From Polynucleobacter meluiroseus (GTDB lineage: Bacteria; Pseudomonadota; Gammaproteobacteria; Burkholderiales; Burkholderiaceae): a stretch of DNA of 6,693 nucleotides. Position 1 is the stretch's first letter. Each line of letters begins with the position of its first letter. This document shows positions 1 to 5,662 of the stretch, in pieces. A program made the translations under genes and the position numbers. The notes under the pieces were generated by a model, which was not told the DNA's origin, did no database searches, and saw nothing but the letters and a program-made list of their open reading frames with translations. The stretch spans positions 1 through 6,693 of the forward strand of contig CAMBJN010000079.1 in the NCBI GenBank assembly GCA_945867755.1, in the 5' to 3' direction.

Positions 1-432
1 AAACGCGTGATTGGTTTGCCCGGAGATGTGATTTCTTATCAAGGTAAGCGCTTGACCATCAACGGCCAAGAATTTCAATCTGAAACAAAACCAGATTACT
101 TAGATCCCGAAGGCATGACATATGCCAAATTCTTCAAAGAGACCTTCCCCAAAGAATTTGGCGGTCATTCTTACAGTGTTCTAAATCATCCTGAGCGTCC
201 TCCAGGTATTTTTGTACAAGATCGTTTTCCCTATGCCGAAAACTGCATTTACACCATGACGGGTGTGACTTGCACGGTGCCACAAGGGCATTACTTTGTG
301 ATGGGCGATAACCGTGATAATTCTGCAGATTCCCGTTTTTGGGGATTTGTGCCTGAAAATAATTTGGTTGGTAAGGCCTTCTTTGTTTGGATGAACTTGG
401 GCGACCTTAAACGCATTGGGCGTTTTGAGTGA
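1..432 (+). CDS. lepB: Signal peptidase I (leader peptidase), C-terminal part, cut by the window start
   Basis: This membrane-anchored serine protease of the inner membrane removes signal peptides from exported proteins on the periplasmic side, using a Ser/Lys dyad. The reading frame is open from base 1. The first visible residues, KRVIGLPGD, are the conserved box D of type I signal peptidases, and the very first lysine corresponds to the catalytic general base (Lys145 in E. coli LepB). The membrane anchors and the catalytic serine therefore lie upstream of the window. Box E follows at visible residues 102-112 (GDNRDNSADSR), then the WGFVPENNLVGKA stretch and a final hydrophobic segment, FFVWM, typical of the proteobacterial family end. 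The region between boxes D and E is long (about 90 residues), as in the larger Gram-negative enzymes. The stop overlaps the rnc start by 4 bp (GTGA), so rnc is probably translationally coupled to it. The identification is firm; only the 5' end is missing. Confidence 0.96.
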   Translation, partial: KRVIGLPGDVISYQGKRLTINGQEFQSETKPDYLDPEGMTYAKFFKETFPKEFGGHSYSVLNHPERPPGIFVQDRFPYAENCIYTMTGVTCTVPQGHYFVMGDNRDNSADSRFWGFVPENNLVGKAFFVWMNLGDLKRIGRFE

Positions 433-1256
433 GCAAGGTAGCTAAGAGCGATATGACACCTCGCGCACCTCTTGATATCAAACTCTTGCAAGAGCGTTTG
501 GGTTATACGTTTCAAAAGCCTGACTTATTGATGCAGGCCTTGACTCATCGCAGTCATAGTAAAAAAAATAATGAACGTTTAGAGTTTTTAGGTGACTCAG
601 TGTTGAACTGCACCGTTGCTGAAATGCTCTATGAGCGTTACAGCGACTTGGATGAGGGTGATTTATCCAGAGTTCGCGCCAATTTGGTCAAGCAACAAGC
701 TTTGTATGAAATCGCTCAAGCATTACAACTGTCTGATTGTTTGCGTTTGGGTGAAGGTGAACTCAAGAGTGGTGGCTTTAAGCGACCATCGATTCTGGCT
801 GATAGCTTTGAAGCGATTGTGGGGGCTATCTTTTTAGATTCTGGTTTTGAGGCCTCTAAAAAAGTATTGAGAAAATGGTATTCGCAAATTCTGGAGCATG
901 TTGATCCAAGAACTTTGGGTAAAGATGACAAGACTCTCTTGCAAGAATACCTTCAAGGCCATCAATTACCTTTGCCAATTTATACGGTGTTTGCAACCAC
1001 GGGTGTGGCACATAACCAACAGTTTGAAGTTGAGTGCTCTATCCCTAGCTTAAAAGTAACGCTCAATGGTAAGGGCGCATCACGCAGAGCTGCTGAGCAA
1101 GCGGCAGCCAAGTTATCTTTGGATGCTGCGCAAAAGATTGTTTCTCAATCTGGCAGAAAGCCTAAAAAAACCAAAGCTACAAAAAAGAAAGCATCTTTAG
1201 TCACAGCTAAAGATCCTAATGATGATCAACTGAATTTAAAGTTGAAGTCAGAGTAA
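429..1256 (+). CDS. rnc: Ribonuclease III with a lysine-rich C-terminal tail
   Basis: This cytoplasmic double-strand-specific endoribonuclease processes the rRNA precursor and structured mRNAs as a Mg-dependent homodimer. Residues 49-59 (ERLEFLGDSVL) are the family signature. E52, D56, D125 and E128 line up with the E. coli catalytic residues E41, D45, D114 and E117 at a constant offset of 11. A double-stranded-RNA-binding domain occupies about residues 166-236, with a GxGxSRRxAEQxAA helix at its end. After it comes a tail of about 35 residues rich in lysine (KPKKTKATKKKA, 244-255); with it the protein is 275 residues against 226 in E. coli. The GTG at 429 overlaps the lepB stop but has only a poor ribosome site. 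An in-frame ATG at 453 (residue 9) follows AAGAG with 4 bases between and could be the true start; the core domain begins only at about residue 15. In E. coli RNase III cuts its own leader RNA; that region lies outside the window. Confidence 0.96.
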   Translation: MSKVAKSDMTPRAPLDIKLLQERLGYTFQKPDLLMQALTHRSHSKKNNERLEFLGDSVLNCTVAEMLYERYSDLDEGDLSRVRANLVKQQALYEIAQALQLSDCLRLGEGELKSGGFKRPSILADSFEAIVGAIFLDSGFEASKKVLRKWYSQILEHVDPRTLGKDDKTLLQEYLQGHQLPLPIYTVFATTGVAHNQQFEVECSIPSLKVTLNGKGASRRAAEQAAAKLSLDAAQKIVSQSGRKPKKTKATKKKASLVTAKDPNDDQLNLKLKSE

Positions 1257-1279
1257 AGTAATAACTCAAGGAATAGTCG

Positions 1280-2185
1280 ATGTCATTTCGATGTGGAACC
1301 GTAGCACTTGTAGGACGTCCGAACGTGGGCAAGTCAACCTTGCTCAATGCATTGGTGGGCCAAAAAGTTAGTATCACTTCCCGCAAAGCTCAAACAACTC
1401 GCCATCGTATTTTGGGCGTTAACACCACTGAGACCGCACAGTTTATTTTGGTCGACACACCGGGATTCCAAACAAAATACAACAACGCCATGAACAAAGT
1501 CATGAACCGCACCGTGAAAACCACCATGGCGGATGTTGATGTGATTCTTTTTGTGGTTGAGTCGGGCTACTGGAGTAAGGCGGACGAGCAAGTGCTCGAA
1601 ATACTGCCTAAGGATACTCCTGTGGTTTTATTAGCCAATAAATTGGATGTGTTTGCCTCTAGAGCTGATGCTCCAGAAGATCGCGATCAAAAGCTATTTA
1701 CTTTCATGCGTGAGATGAGTGAGAAGTTTGAGTTCTCAGAAATCATCCCCATGACGGCCAAAAATACGGATGATGTGAAACGCTTATTGGGATTCTTAGA
1801 GCCATACTTGCCTGAGCAAGAAGCGATTTACGAGCCAGACATGTTGACCGATCGCAGTGAAAAGTTTTTAGCTGCCGAGATTTTGCGAGAAAAAGTATTT
1901 CGTCACACAGGCGATGAGTTGCCATACGCCAGCGCCGTGATCATTGACCAATTCAAGATGGATGGTACGATGCGCCGCATTGCTGCCACTATTCTGGTAG
2001 ACCGCGATAGCCACAAGGCCATGGTGATTGGTGAAAAAGGGGCAAAACTCAAGCGCATATCCACTGAGGCTCGCCAAGACATGGAAAAGCTATTTGACGG
2101 CAAAGTATTTTTAGAGACTTGGGTCAAGGTCAAGAGCGGTTGGGCAGATGATCGCGTCATTCTGCGCGAGCAGGGCATAGAGTAA
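1280..2185 (+). CDS. era: GTPase Era, small ribosomal subunit assembly factor
   Basis: Era is an essential cytoplasmic GTPase that binds the 3' end of 16S rRNA and helps the 30S subunit mature. All GTPase motifs are visible: the P-loop GRPNVGKS at residues 12-19, a switch I with TTR at 39-41, DTPGF at 59-63, NKLD at 120-123, and a G5 motif TAK at 159-161 where many GTPases have SAK. The C-terminal KH RNA-binding domain follows from about residue 200 and has its GxxG loop as GEKG at 251-254. The length (301) is normal for the family. The start is well supported: AAGGAA at 1268-1273 lies 6 bases before the ATG. The gene is 23 bp after rnc and 9 bp before recO. Sitting next to rnc couples two proteins that both act on 16S rRNA maturation. 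No anomalies were seen. Confidence 0.98.
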   Translation: MSFRCGTVALVGRPNVGKSTLLNALVGQKVSITSRKAQTTRHRILGVNTTETAQFILVDTPGFQTKYNNAMNKVMNRTVKTTMADVDVILFVVESGYWSKADEQVLEILPKDTPVVLLANKLDVFASRADAPEDRDQKLFTFMREMSEKFEFSEIIPMTAKNTDDVKRLLGFLEPYLPEQEAIYEPDMLTDRSEKFLAAEILREKVFRHTGDELPYASAVIIDQFKMDGTMRRIAATILVDRDSHKAMVIGEKGAKLKRISTEARQDMEKLFDGKVFLETWVKVKSGWADDRVILREQGIE

Positions 2186-2194
2186 TCCACGATC

Positions 2195-2917
2195 ATGTCG
2201 ACACGCGTCAACGATGAGCCTGCCTTTGTACTGCACAGTATTCCGTACAAAGAAACTAGCTTAATTCTTGATGTCTTCACGCGCTCGTATGGGCGCATGG
2301 CTTTGATTGCCAAGGGTGCTAAACGTCCACATTCTGTTTTACGACCAGTCTTGCAACGCTTTCAACCTTTAGCAGTGTCTTGGAGCGGTAAAAGTGAACT
2401 GCGCACCATGACCAAAGCAGAGTGGTTGGGCGGTGTACCCCCATTGGTCGGCGATGCTTTGTTGTGTGGCTTTTACCTCAATGAACTCTTGGTCAAATTC
2501 ATTGCCAGAGAAGATTCTTACGAAGACTTGTACGAAGAGTACGCCAAAACGGTTCACTTGCTTGGACAAGATCCTAAAGAGCTAGAACCTATTTTGCGAC
2601 CCTTTGAGCTCAGCCTATTAAAAGAAGCCGGCTTTGCAGCAGCACTGAACTTTTGTATCGATACTCAAAGCGCTCCTGAAGAAGATGAGCATTACGTTTA
2701 TCAACCAGAAAGAGGTATTCGCAAGCTTCAAGCGGATGATCCAGGTCATTGGCCCGTGATGACAGGTAAGCACCTGCTTTGTATGAATGACAAAAACTAT
2801 CAAGATCCAGAAACCTTGATTCAGAGCAAGGCGCTCACACGGTTCTTGTTGGGTCTGCACCTACCCGATCAAGCCATGATGACTCGGCAGATTTTGATTG
2901 ATTTGAAAAAGATCTGA
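2195..2917 (+). CDS. recO: DNA repair protein RecO
   Basis: RecO acts with RecR (and RecF) to load RecA onto SSB-coated single-stranded DNA during gap repair by the RecF pathway, and it also anneals complementary strands. The N-terminal part, about residues 5-80, has the OB-fold pattern of the family (FVLHSIPYKETSLILDVFT, then GRMALIAKGAKRP and a LRPVLQRFQPL stretch). From about residue 85 comes the helical C-terminal domain, with the recognisable LLCGFYLNELLVKF segment. Four scattered cysteines are present but no CxxC pairs, so this looks like a zinc-free RecO like that of E. coli. At 240 residues it matches the family length. The ATG lies 9 bp after the era stop with no clear ribosome site before it, which suggests translation by coupling from era. 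The position in the rnc-era-recO block strongly supports the assignment, since RecO is poorly conserved in sequence. Confidence 0.94.
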   Translation: MSTRVNDEPAFVLHSIPYKETSLILDVFTRSYGRMALIAKGAKRPHSVLRPVLQRFQPLAVSWSGKSELRTMTKAEWLGGVPPLVGDALLCGFYLNELLVKFIAREDSYEDLYEEYAKTVHLLGQDPKELEPILRPFELSLLKEAGFAAALNFCIDTQSAPEEDEHYVYQPERGIRKLQADDPGHWPVMTGKHLLCMNDKNYQDPETLIQSKALTRFLLGLHLPDQAMMTRQILIDLKKI

Positions 2918-2954
2918 ATACCACCATGGTCATTACATAGGCATAATTCACCAC

Positions 2955-3719
2955 ATGTCACAAAAACCTAAAAACATCATCGATCTAGGCATCAACATTG
3001 ACCACGTTGCCACGCTCAGAAATGCGCGCGGCACGCACTACCCAGACCCACTCAAAGCTGCTCAGTTAGCAGAAGAGTATGGTGCTGATTTGATCACCTT
3101 GCACTTAAGAGAAGATCGCCGTCATATCAAGGATGCTGATTTGATCGCGATGCGCCCTTTGATCAAAACCCGCATGAATTTAGAGTGCGCTGTCACACCT
3201 GAGATGATTGAGATTGCTTGTCAGGTGAAGCCGCATGATGTTTGTTTGGTGCCAGAAAAGCGCCAAGAGATCACAACTGAAGGCGGCCTAGATGTCATTG
3301 GTAACTTTGACAACATTAAAAAATCCACGCAACGTCTATTGCAGGCTGGCATCACGGTTTCAATCTTCATTGATCCTGATGAGCAACAAATCACCAAGGC
3401 CAAAGAAGCTGGCGCGACCGTGATTGAATTGCACACGGGTAAATATGCTGACACGGCAGGAGCTGAGCAAGCCAAGGAGCTTGAGCGCATCAAAGCAGCA
3501 GCCAAGTTCGGTCATTCCATTGGTTTAAAAGTAAATGCAGGGCATGGATTGCATGAAGGCAATGTTGAAGCAATTGCAGAAATACTAGAAATTGCAGAAT
3601 TGAATATTGGGCACGCGATTGTGGCTGAGGCTGTTTTTAAGGGTTGGAAGGCTGCGATACAAGACATGAGAACTCTCATGCAAGGTGCCCGCCAACGTGC
3701 CATGAATCAGAAGCATTGA
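2955..3719 (+). CDS. pdxJ: Pyridoxine 5'-phosphate synthase
   Basis: PdxJ carries out the ring-closing step of the DXP-dependent vitamin B6 pathway, condensing 1-deoxy-D-xylulose 5-phosphate with 3-amino-2-oxopropyl phosphate to pyridoxine 5'-phosphate in the cytoplasm. The protein is a TIM-barrel of 254 residues, slightly longer than E. coli's, with a few extra N-terminal residues. Very conserved blocks are visible: NIDHVATLRNARGTHYPDP from residue 14, HLREDRRHI from residue 50, RMNLE ending at residue 77, LVPEKRQE, TTEGGLDV, and KVNAGHGL around residue 197. H50, E77 and H197 match the catalytic residues H45, E72 and H193 of the E. coli enzyme. The gene lies 37 bp after recO and 30 bp before acpS, an order shared with E. 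coli. No convincing ribosome site precedes the ATG. The chosen start is the only sensible one, because the barrel begins a few residues later. Confidence 0.98.
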   Translation: MSQKPKNIIDLGINIDHVATLRNARGTHYPDPLKAAQLAEEYGADLITLHLREDRRHIKDADLIAMRPLIKTRMNLECAVTPEMIEIACQVKPHDVCLVPEKRQEITTEGGLDVIGNFDNIKKSTQRLLQAGITVSIFIDPDEQQITKAKEAGATVIELHTGKYADTAGAEQAKELERIKAAAKFGHSIGLKVNAGHGLHEGNVEAIAEILEIAELNIGHAIVAEAVFKGWKAAIQDMRTLMQGARQRAMNQKH

Positions 3720-3749
3720 TCACAGTTTAATTAAATAACGATACCCATC

Positions 3750-4187
3750 ATGATTGCAGGCATTGGTACTGACCTATTAAAGATTGATCGCCTTAAGGCG
3801 GCTTATCAACGCACCAATGGCCGTTTGGCTGAACGTATTCTTGGACCTGATGAAATGCAGGTCTTCAAAGCACGCTTGGCCCGCAATGAATCAAGAGGCA
3901 TGGCTTACTTAGCGACGCGCTTTGCCGCTAAAGAAGCTTTTTCTAAAGCCATTGGCTTAGGGATGCGCAGCCCGATGTCTTGGCGAGTCATGCAAACCCT
4001 GAATGATCCCAGTGGTAAGCCCGTCATCAAATGTTCTGGTAAGTTACAGACATTCATGGAAGAGAAGTTATACACTGCCCAAGTCAGCATCACTGATGAA
4101 GTTGATATGGCCATGGCCTTTGTGATTGTGATTTATGGCACCCCTGTGGTCACTGGTGTGACTGATCCAAAAGATTTATTAGGTTAA
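3750..4187 (+). CDS. acpS: Holo-[acyl-carrier-protein] synthase
   Basis: AcpS transfers the 4'-phosphopantetheine arm of coenzyme A onto the active-site serine of apo-acyl carrier protein, which switches on fatty acid synthesis. The N-terminus MIAGIGTDLLKIDRL carries the Mg-binding aspartate (D8), and RFAAKEAFSKAIGLG (residues 57-71) is the second family motif, with the Mg ligand E62. These are the hallmarks of the trimeric AcpS-type phosphopantetheinyl transferases. At 145 residues it is somewhat longer than the roughly 126 of E. coli; the excess is an insertion around residues 42-50 and a short C-terminal extension (GTPVVTGVTDPKDLLG). The D8 motif lies so close to the first methionine that no other start is possible, even though no ribosome site is visible. 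The gene is 30 bp after pdxJ and 16 bp before nagZ, within the same transcription unit. Confidence 0.97.
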   Translation: MIAGIGTDLLKIDRLKAAYQRTNGRLAERILGPDEMQVFKARLARNESRGMAYLATRFAAKEAFSKAIGLGMRSPMSWRVMQTLNDPSGKPVIKCSGKLQTFMEEKLYTAQVSITDEVDMAMAFVIVIYGTPVVTGVTDPKDLLG

Positions 4188-4203
4188 CGATCAAAAAAAC
4201 AAT

Positions 4204-5280
4204 ATGAGCAAATTAAATCCATTCAATGCAGGCCCCATCGTTCTTGATGTACTTGGTAAAACTTTGGATAAAGAAGATATTCGCCGCATTGCTCACCTTA
4301 AAACTGGTGGTGTGATTTTATTTGGACGAAATTATCAAGACAGAGCTCAGTTAACTGCTTTGACTAAAGCCATCAAGGCGATTCGCAGTGATGTGATGAT
4401 CAGTATTGACCATGAGGGCGGTCGTGTGCAGCGCTGCAGAACAGACGGCTTCACGCATTTGCCTGCCATGAAAAAGTTAGGCGATATTTGGGTCAACTTT
4501 GGCAAGAAGGCGACTGCAGAACATGCTCTAAAAGCCATGGAAGCCGCAACAGCTGCCGGCTATGTGTTGGCGACTGAGTTGAGAGCATGTGGTGTGGATT
4601 TTAGTTTCACACCTGTATTGGATTTGGACTTTGGGCGCAGCGGTGTGATTGGTGACCGGGCTTTTCATCGTGATCCGCAAATTACAGCCACACTGGCCAA
4701 GAGCCTCAATCATGGTTTGCAATTAGCGGGCATGGCTAACTGCGGGAAACATTTCCCGGGTCACGGATTTGCAGAGGCAGATTCCCATGTGGCCATTCCG
4801 GTGGATGAGCGTCCTTTGAAACAAATCATGAGTGATGATGCAAAACCATATGAATACTTAGGCCTTGGTTTGGCATCAGTGATGCCAGCTCATGTGATTT
4901 ATCCAAAAGTTGATAAAAATCCAGCAGGCTTTTCTAAGATTTGGCTGCAAGAGATCTTAAGAAAGCAATTGAAGTTCACAGGCGTGATATTTAGTGATGA
5001 CCTATCGATGGAAGGTGCGTCAGTGGCCGGAAGTGTGGTCGAAGGCGCCAAGTTAGCGCTTCAAGCAGGGTGTGATCAAGTCTTGATTTGTAATCGCCCA
5101 GACTTGGCTGATCAATTACTCAATGAACTCACCTATGATGAAAAAGCTTATCAAGTGTCACGAGCCAGGGTTCAGAAGCTGATGCCTACATCAGTGGCGA
5201 TGACTTGGGTAGAACTACAGACAAGCCCAGATTATCAAAGAGCCAAACAACTTCTAAAAAATCTGAAATTGATTGCTTAA
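4204..5280 (+). CDS. nagZ: Beta-N-acetylglucosaminidase NagZ (glycoside hydrolase family 3)
   Basis: NagZ works in the cytoplasm in peptidoglycan recycling. It removes the N-acetylglucosamine from GlcNAc-anhydro-muropeptides brought in from the periplasm; in several Gram-negatives its product controls AmpC beta-lactamase induction. The GH3 features appear in order: GPIVLDVLG near the start, IDHEGGRVQR at residues 68-77, the substrate-binding KHFPGHG at 182-188, the loop dyad D193-S-H195 that supplies the acid/base histidine particular to NagZ, and SDDLSMEGA from residue 264, with D265 as the expected nucleophile. The length of 358 fits single-domain Gram-negative NagZ. No signal peptide is seen, in keeping with a cytoplasmic enzyme. 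It follows acpS by 16 bp and is probably the last gene of the operon. The leader before the ATG is A-rich with no ribosome site. The stop is 4 bp from the stop of a convergent small gene. Confidence 0.97.
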   Translation: MSKLNPFNAGPIVLDVLGKTLDKEDIRRIAHLKTGGVILFGRNYQDRAQLTALTKAIKAIRSDVMISIDHEGGRVQRCRTDGFTHLPAMKKLGDIWVNFGKKATAEHALKAMEAATAAGYVLATELRACGVDFSFTPVLDLDFGRSGVIGDRAFHRDPQITATLAKSLNHGLQLAGMANCGKHFPGHGFAEADSHVAIPVDERPLKQIMSDDAKPYEYLGLGLASVMPAHVIYPKVDKNPAGFSKIWLQEILRKQLKFTGVIFSDDLSMEGASVAGSVVEGAKLALQAGCDQVLICNRPDLADQLLNELTYDEKAYQVSRARVQKLMPTSVAMTWVELQTSPDYQRAKQLLKNLKLIA

Positions 5281-5290
5281 ATATTTAAGC
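5275..5290. repeat. Perfect 16-bp palindrome across two convergent stop codons
   Basis: The sequence GCTTAAATATTTAAGC is its own reverse complement. It contains the last codon and stop of nagZ (GCT TAA) on the plus strand and, symmetrically, the last codon and stop (GCT TAA) of the convergent small gene on the minus strand. As RNA it could form only a weak AT-rich stem of 6 bp with a 4-base loop, and no U-run follows in either direction, so it is not a normal intrinsic terminator. It might still matter for 3' ends, or it may simply reflect both genes ending in Ala-stop. Confidence 0.6.
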
Positions 5291-5470
5291 TGGTCTGACT
5301 CTGGCAGTCAAAGACTCTGCGCCACCACGCTCTTCTAATGCAGATAAACGCAAGGCTTCATGTTCAAACTCAACGAGGCCTGAGGTGAGGCGGTTGCGAT
5401 CCAAAGAGATCACATAAGTCCAAACCAAGCTGCGGTCTTTTCTCTTAAATACATCAACTATTTTTTTCAT
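5285..5470 (-). CDS. Small protein of 61 residues, function unknown
   Basis: I do not recognise the family and assign no function. Several things support a real gene. The frame begins MKKIVDVFKRKDRS and continues through VWTYVISLDRNRL, which reads like a folded beta-rich start. A stretch of acidic and leucine-rich helix (EFEHEALRLSALEE) follows, then a polar tail ending in RVRPA. Codon choice resembles the neighbouring genes. Nothing overlaps it on the other strand, and it fills the gap after nagZ almost exactly. There is no signal peptide, membrane segment or cysteine, so it is probably a soluble cytoplasmic protein. It is strongly mixed in charge (many K, R, E and D). The ATG at 5470 is the first possible start in this frame, because an in-frame stop lies four codons upstream. 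A good AAGGAG is present but 17 bases away. It converges on nagZ and diverges from the sulfur-transporter genes. Confidence 0.72.
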   Translation of the reverse strand: MKKIVDVFKRKDRSLVWTYVISLDRNRLTSGLVEFEHEALRLSALEERGGAESLTARVRPA

Positions 5471-5487
5471 AACTAGGCTTATTCAAG

Positions 5488-5493
5488 CTCCTT
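5488..5493 (-). promoter_or_regulatory. Ribosome-binding sequence at unusually long distance
   Basis: Read on the minus strand this is AAGGAG, a strong Shine-Dalgarno match, but it lies 17 bases before the ATG at 5470 instead of the usual 5-10. No in-frame start codon lies closer, since a TAA interrupts the frame between the two. Either the spacing is tolerated (perhaps shortened by RNA folding), the match is accidental, or the start is not what it appears. Confidence 0.35.
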
Positions 5494-5580
5494 TTAAACA
5501 TCCATTAAGTTAACACGAAGCACTAGATATAGTTATAAGTATTTGCCATAACCCTAGCTATTGTGAAACTTACACCCCGT

Positions 5581-5610
5581 TTGACATTTAAACTCTTTTT
5601 AATATATAAT
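5581..5610 (+). promoter_or_regulatory. Near-consensus sigma70 promoter of the YeeE/YedE pair
   Basis: A perfect -35 box TTGACA (5581-5586) is separated by 18 bp from a perfect -10 box TATAAT (5605-5610). Transcription should begin at about 5616-5619, giving a leader of some 45 bases before the ATG at 5663. A promoter this close to consensus would be strong unless repressed, and an inverted repeat lies over its -10 box. It faces away from nagZ and marks the start of a separate transcription unit. Confidence 0.8.
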
Positions 5611-5620
5611 AATATATATT
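5601..5620. promoter_or_regulatory. AT-rich inverted repeat over the -10 box, candidate repressor operator
   Basis: The left arm AATATATA (5601-5608) and the right arm TATATATT (5613-5620) are exact inverted complements around a 4-bp centre, ATAA. The element covers the -10 hexamer and the expected transcription start, so a bound dimer would block RNA polymerase. From the literature as I know it, ArsR-family sulfide or persulfide sensors of the BigR/YgaV/SqrR type bind AT-rich palindromes in the promoters of sulfur-handling genes, including YeeE/YedE-like ones. That link is inference: no regulator gene is in this window. The AT-richness of any -10 region makes some chance symmetry possible. 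Confidence 0.5.
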
Positions 5621-5650
5621 GTTTTAATGCAATTTGATAAGTACTTAAAA

Positions 5651-5657
5651 AGGAAGG
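5651..5657 (+). promoter_or_regulatory. Ribosome-binding site that fixes the start of the first YeeE/YedE gene
   Basis: AGGAAGG, preceded by an A-run, lies 5 bases before the ATG at 5663 (8 bases if counted from AAGGA at 5650-5654). The upstream in-frame ATG at 5627 has no such site and would lie only about 10 bases from the predicted transcription start, so 5663 is preferred. Confidence 0.8.
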
Positions 5658-5662
5658 CAAAA

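Noticed and set aside
1903..2313. Minus-strand open frame of 136 codons across the era-recO junction
   Set aside because: It lies antisense to the KH domain of Era and the start of RecO, both clearly conserved. The protein is rich in Ser, Arg and Met with no recognisable domain, a typical antisense shadow.
2922..2929. Palindrome ACCATGGT between recO and pdxJ, with an ATG inside
   Set aside because: It is only 8 bp, and its ATG leads to no plausible gene start; pdxJ is better served by the ATG at 2955.
3726..3735. 10-bp palindrome TTTAATTAAA between pdxJ and acpS
   Set aside because: A short AT-only palindrome of this kind is expected by chance; no second copy or promoter was found with it.
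5275..5290. Intrinsic terminator for nagZ and/or the convergent small gene
   Set aside because: The stem would be six mostly A-T pairs and no T-run follows on either strand.
5471..5580. A minus-strand sigma70 promoter for the 61-residue protein gene
   Set aside because: Some -10-like hexamers (TATAAC, TATATC) exist, but none has a reasonable -35 partner at 16-18 bp, so no site is called although a promoter must lie somewhere here.
5627..5662. Longer N-terminus of the first YeeE/YedE protein starting at the ATG at 5627
   Set aside because: There is no ribosome site, it is only about 10 bases after the predicted transcription start, and a strong AGGAAGG precedes the ATG at 5663.
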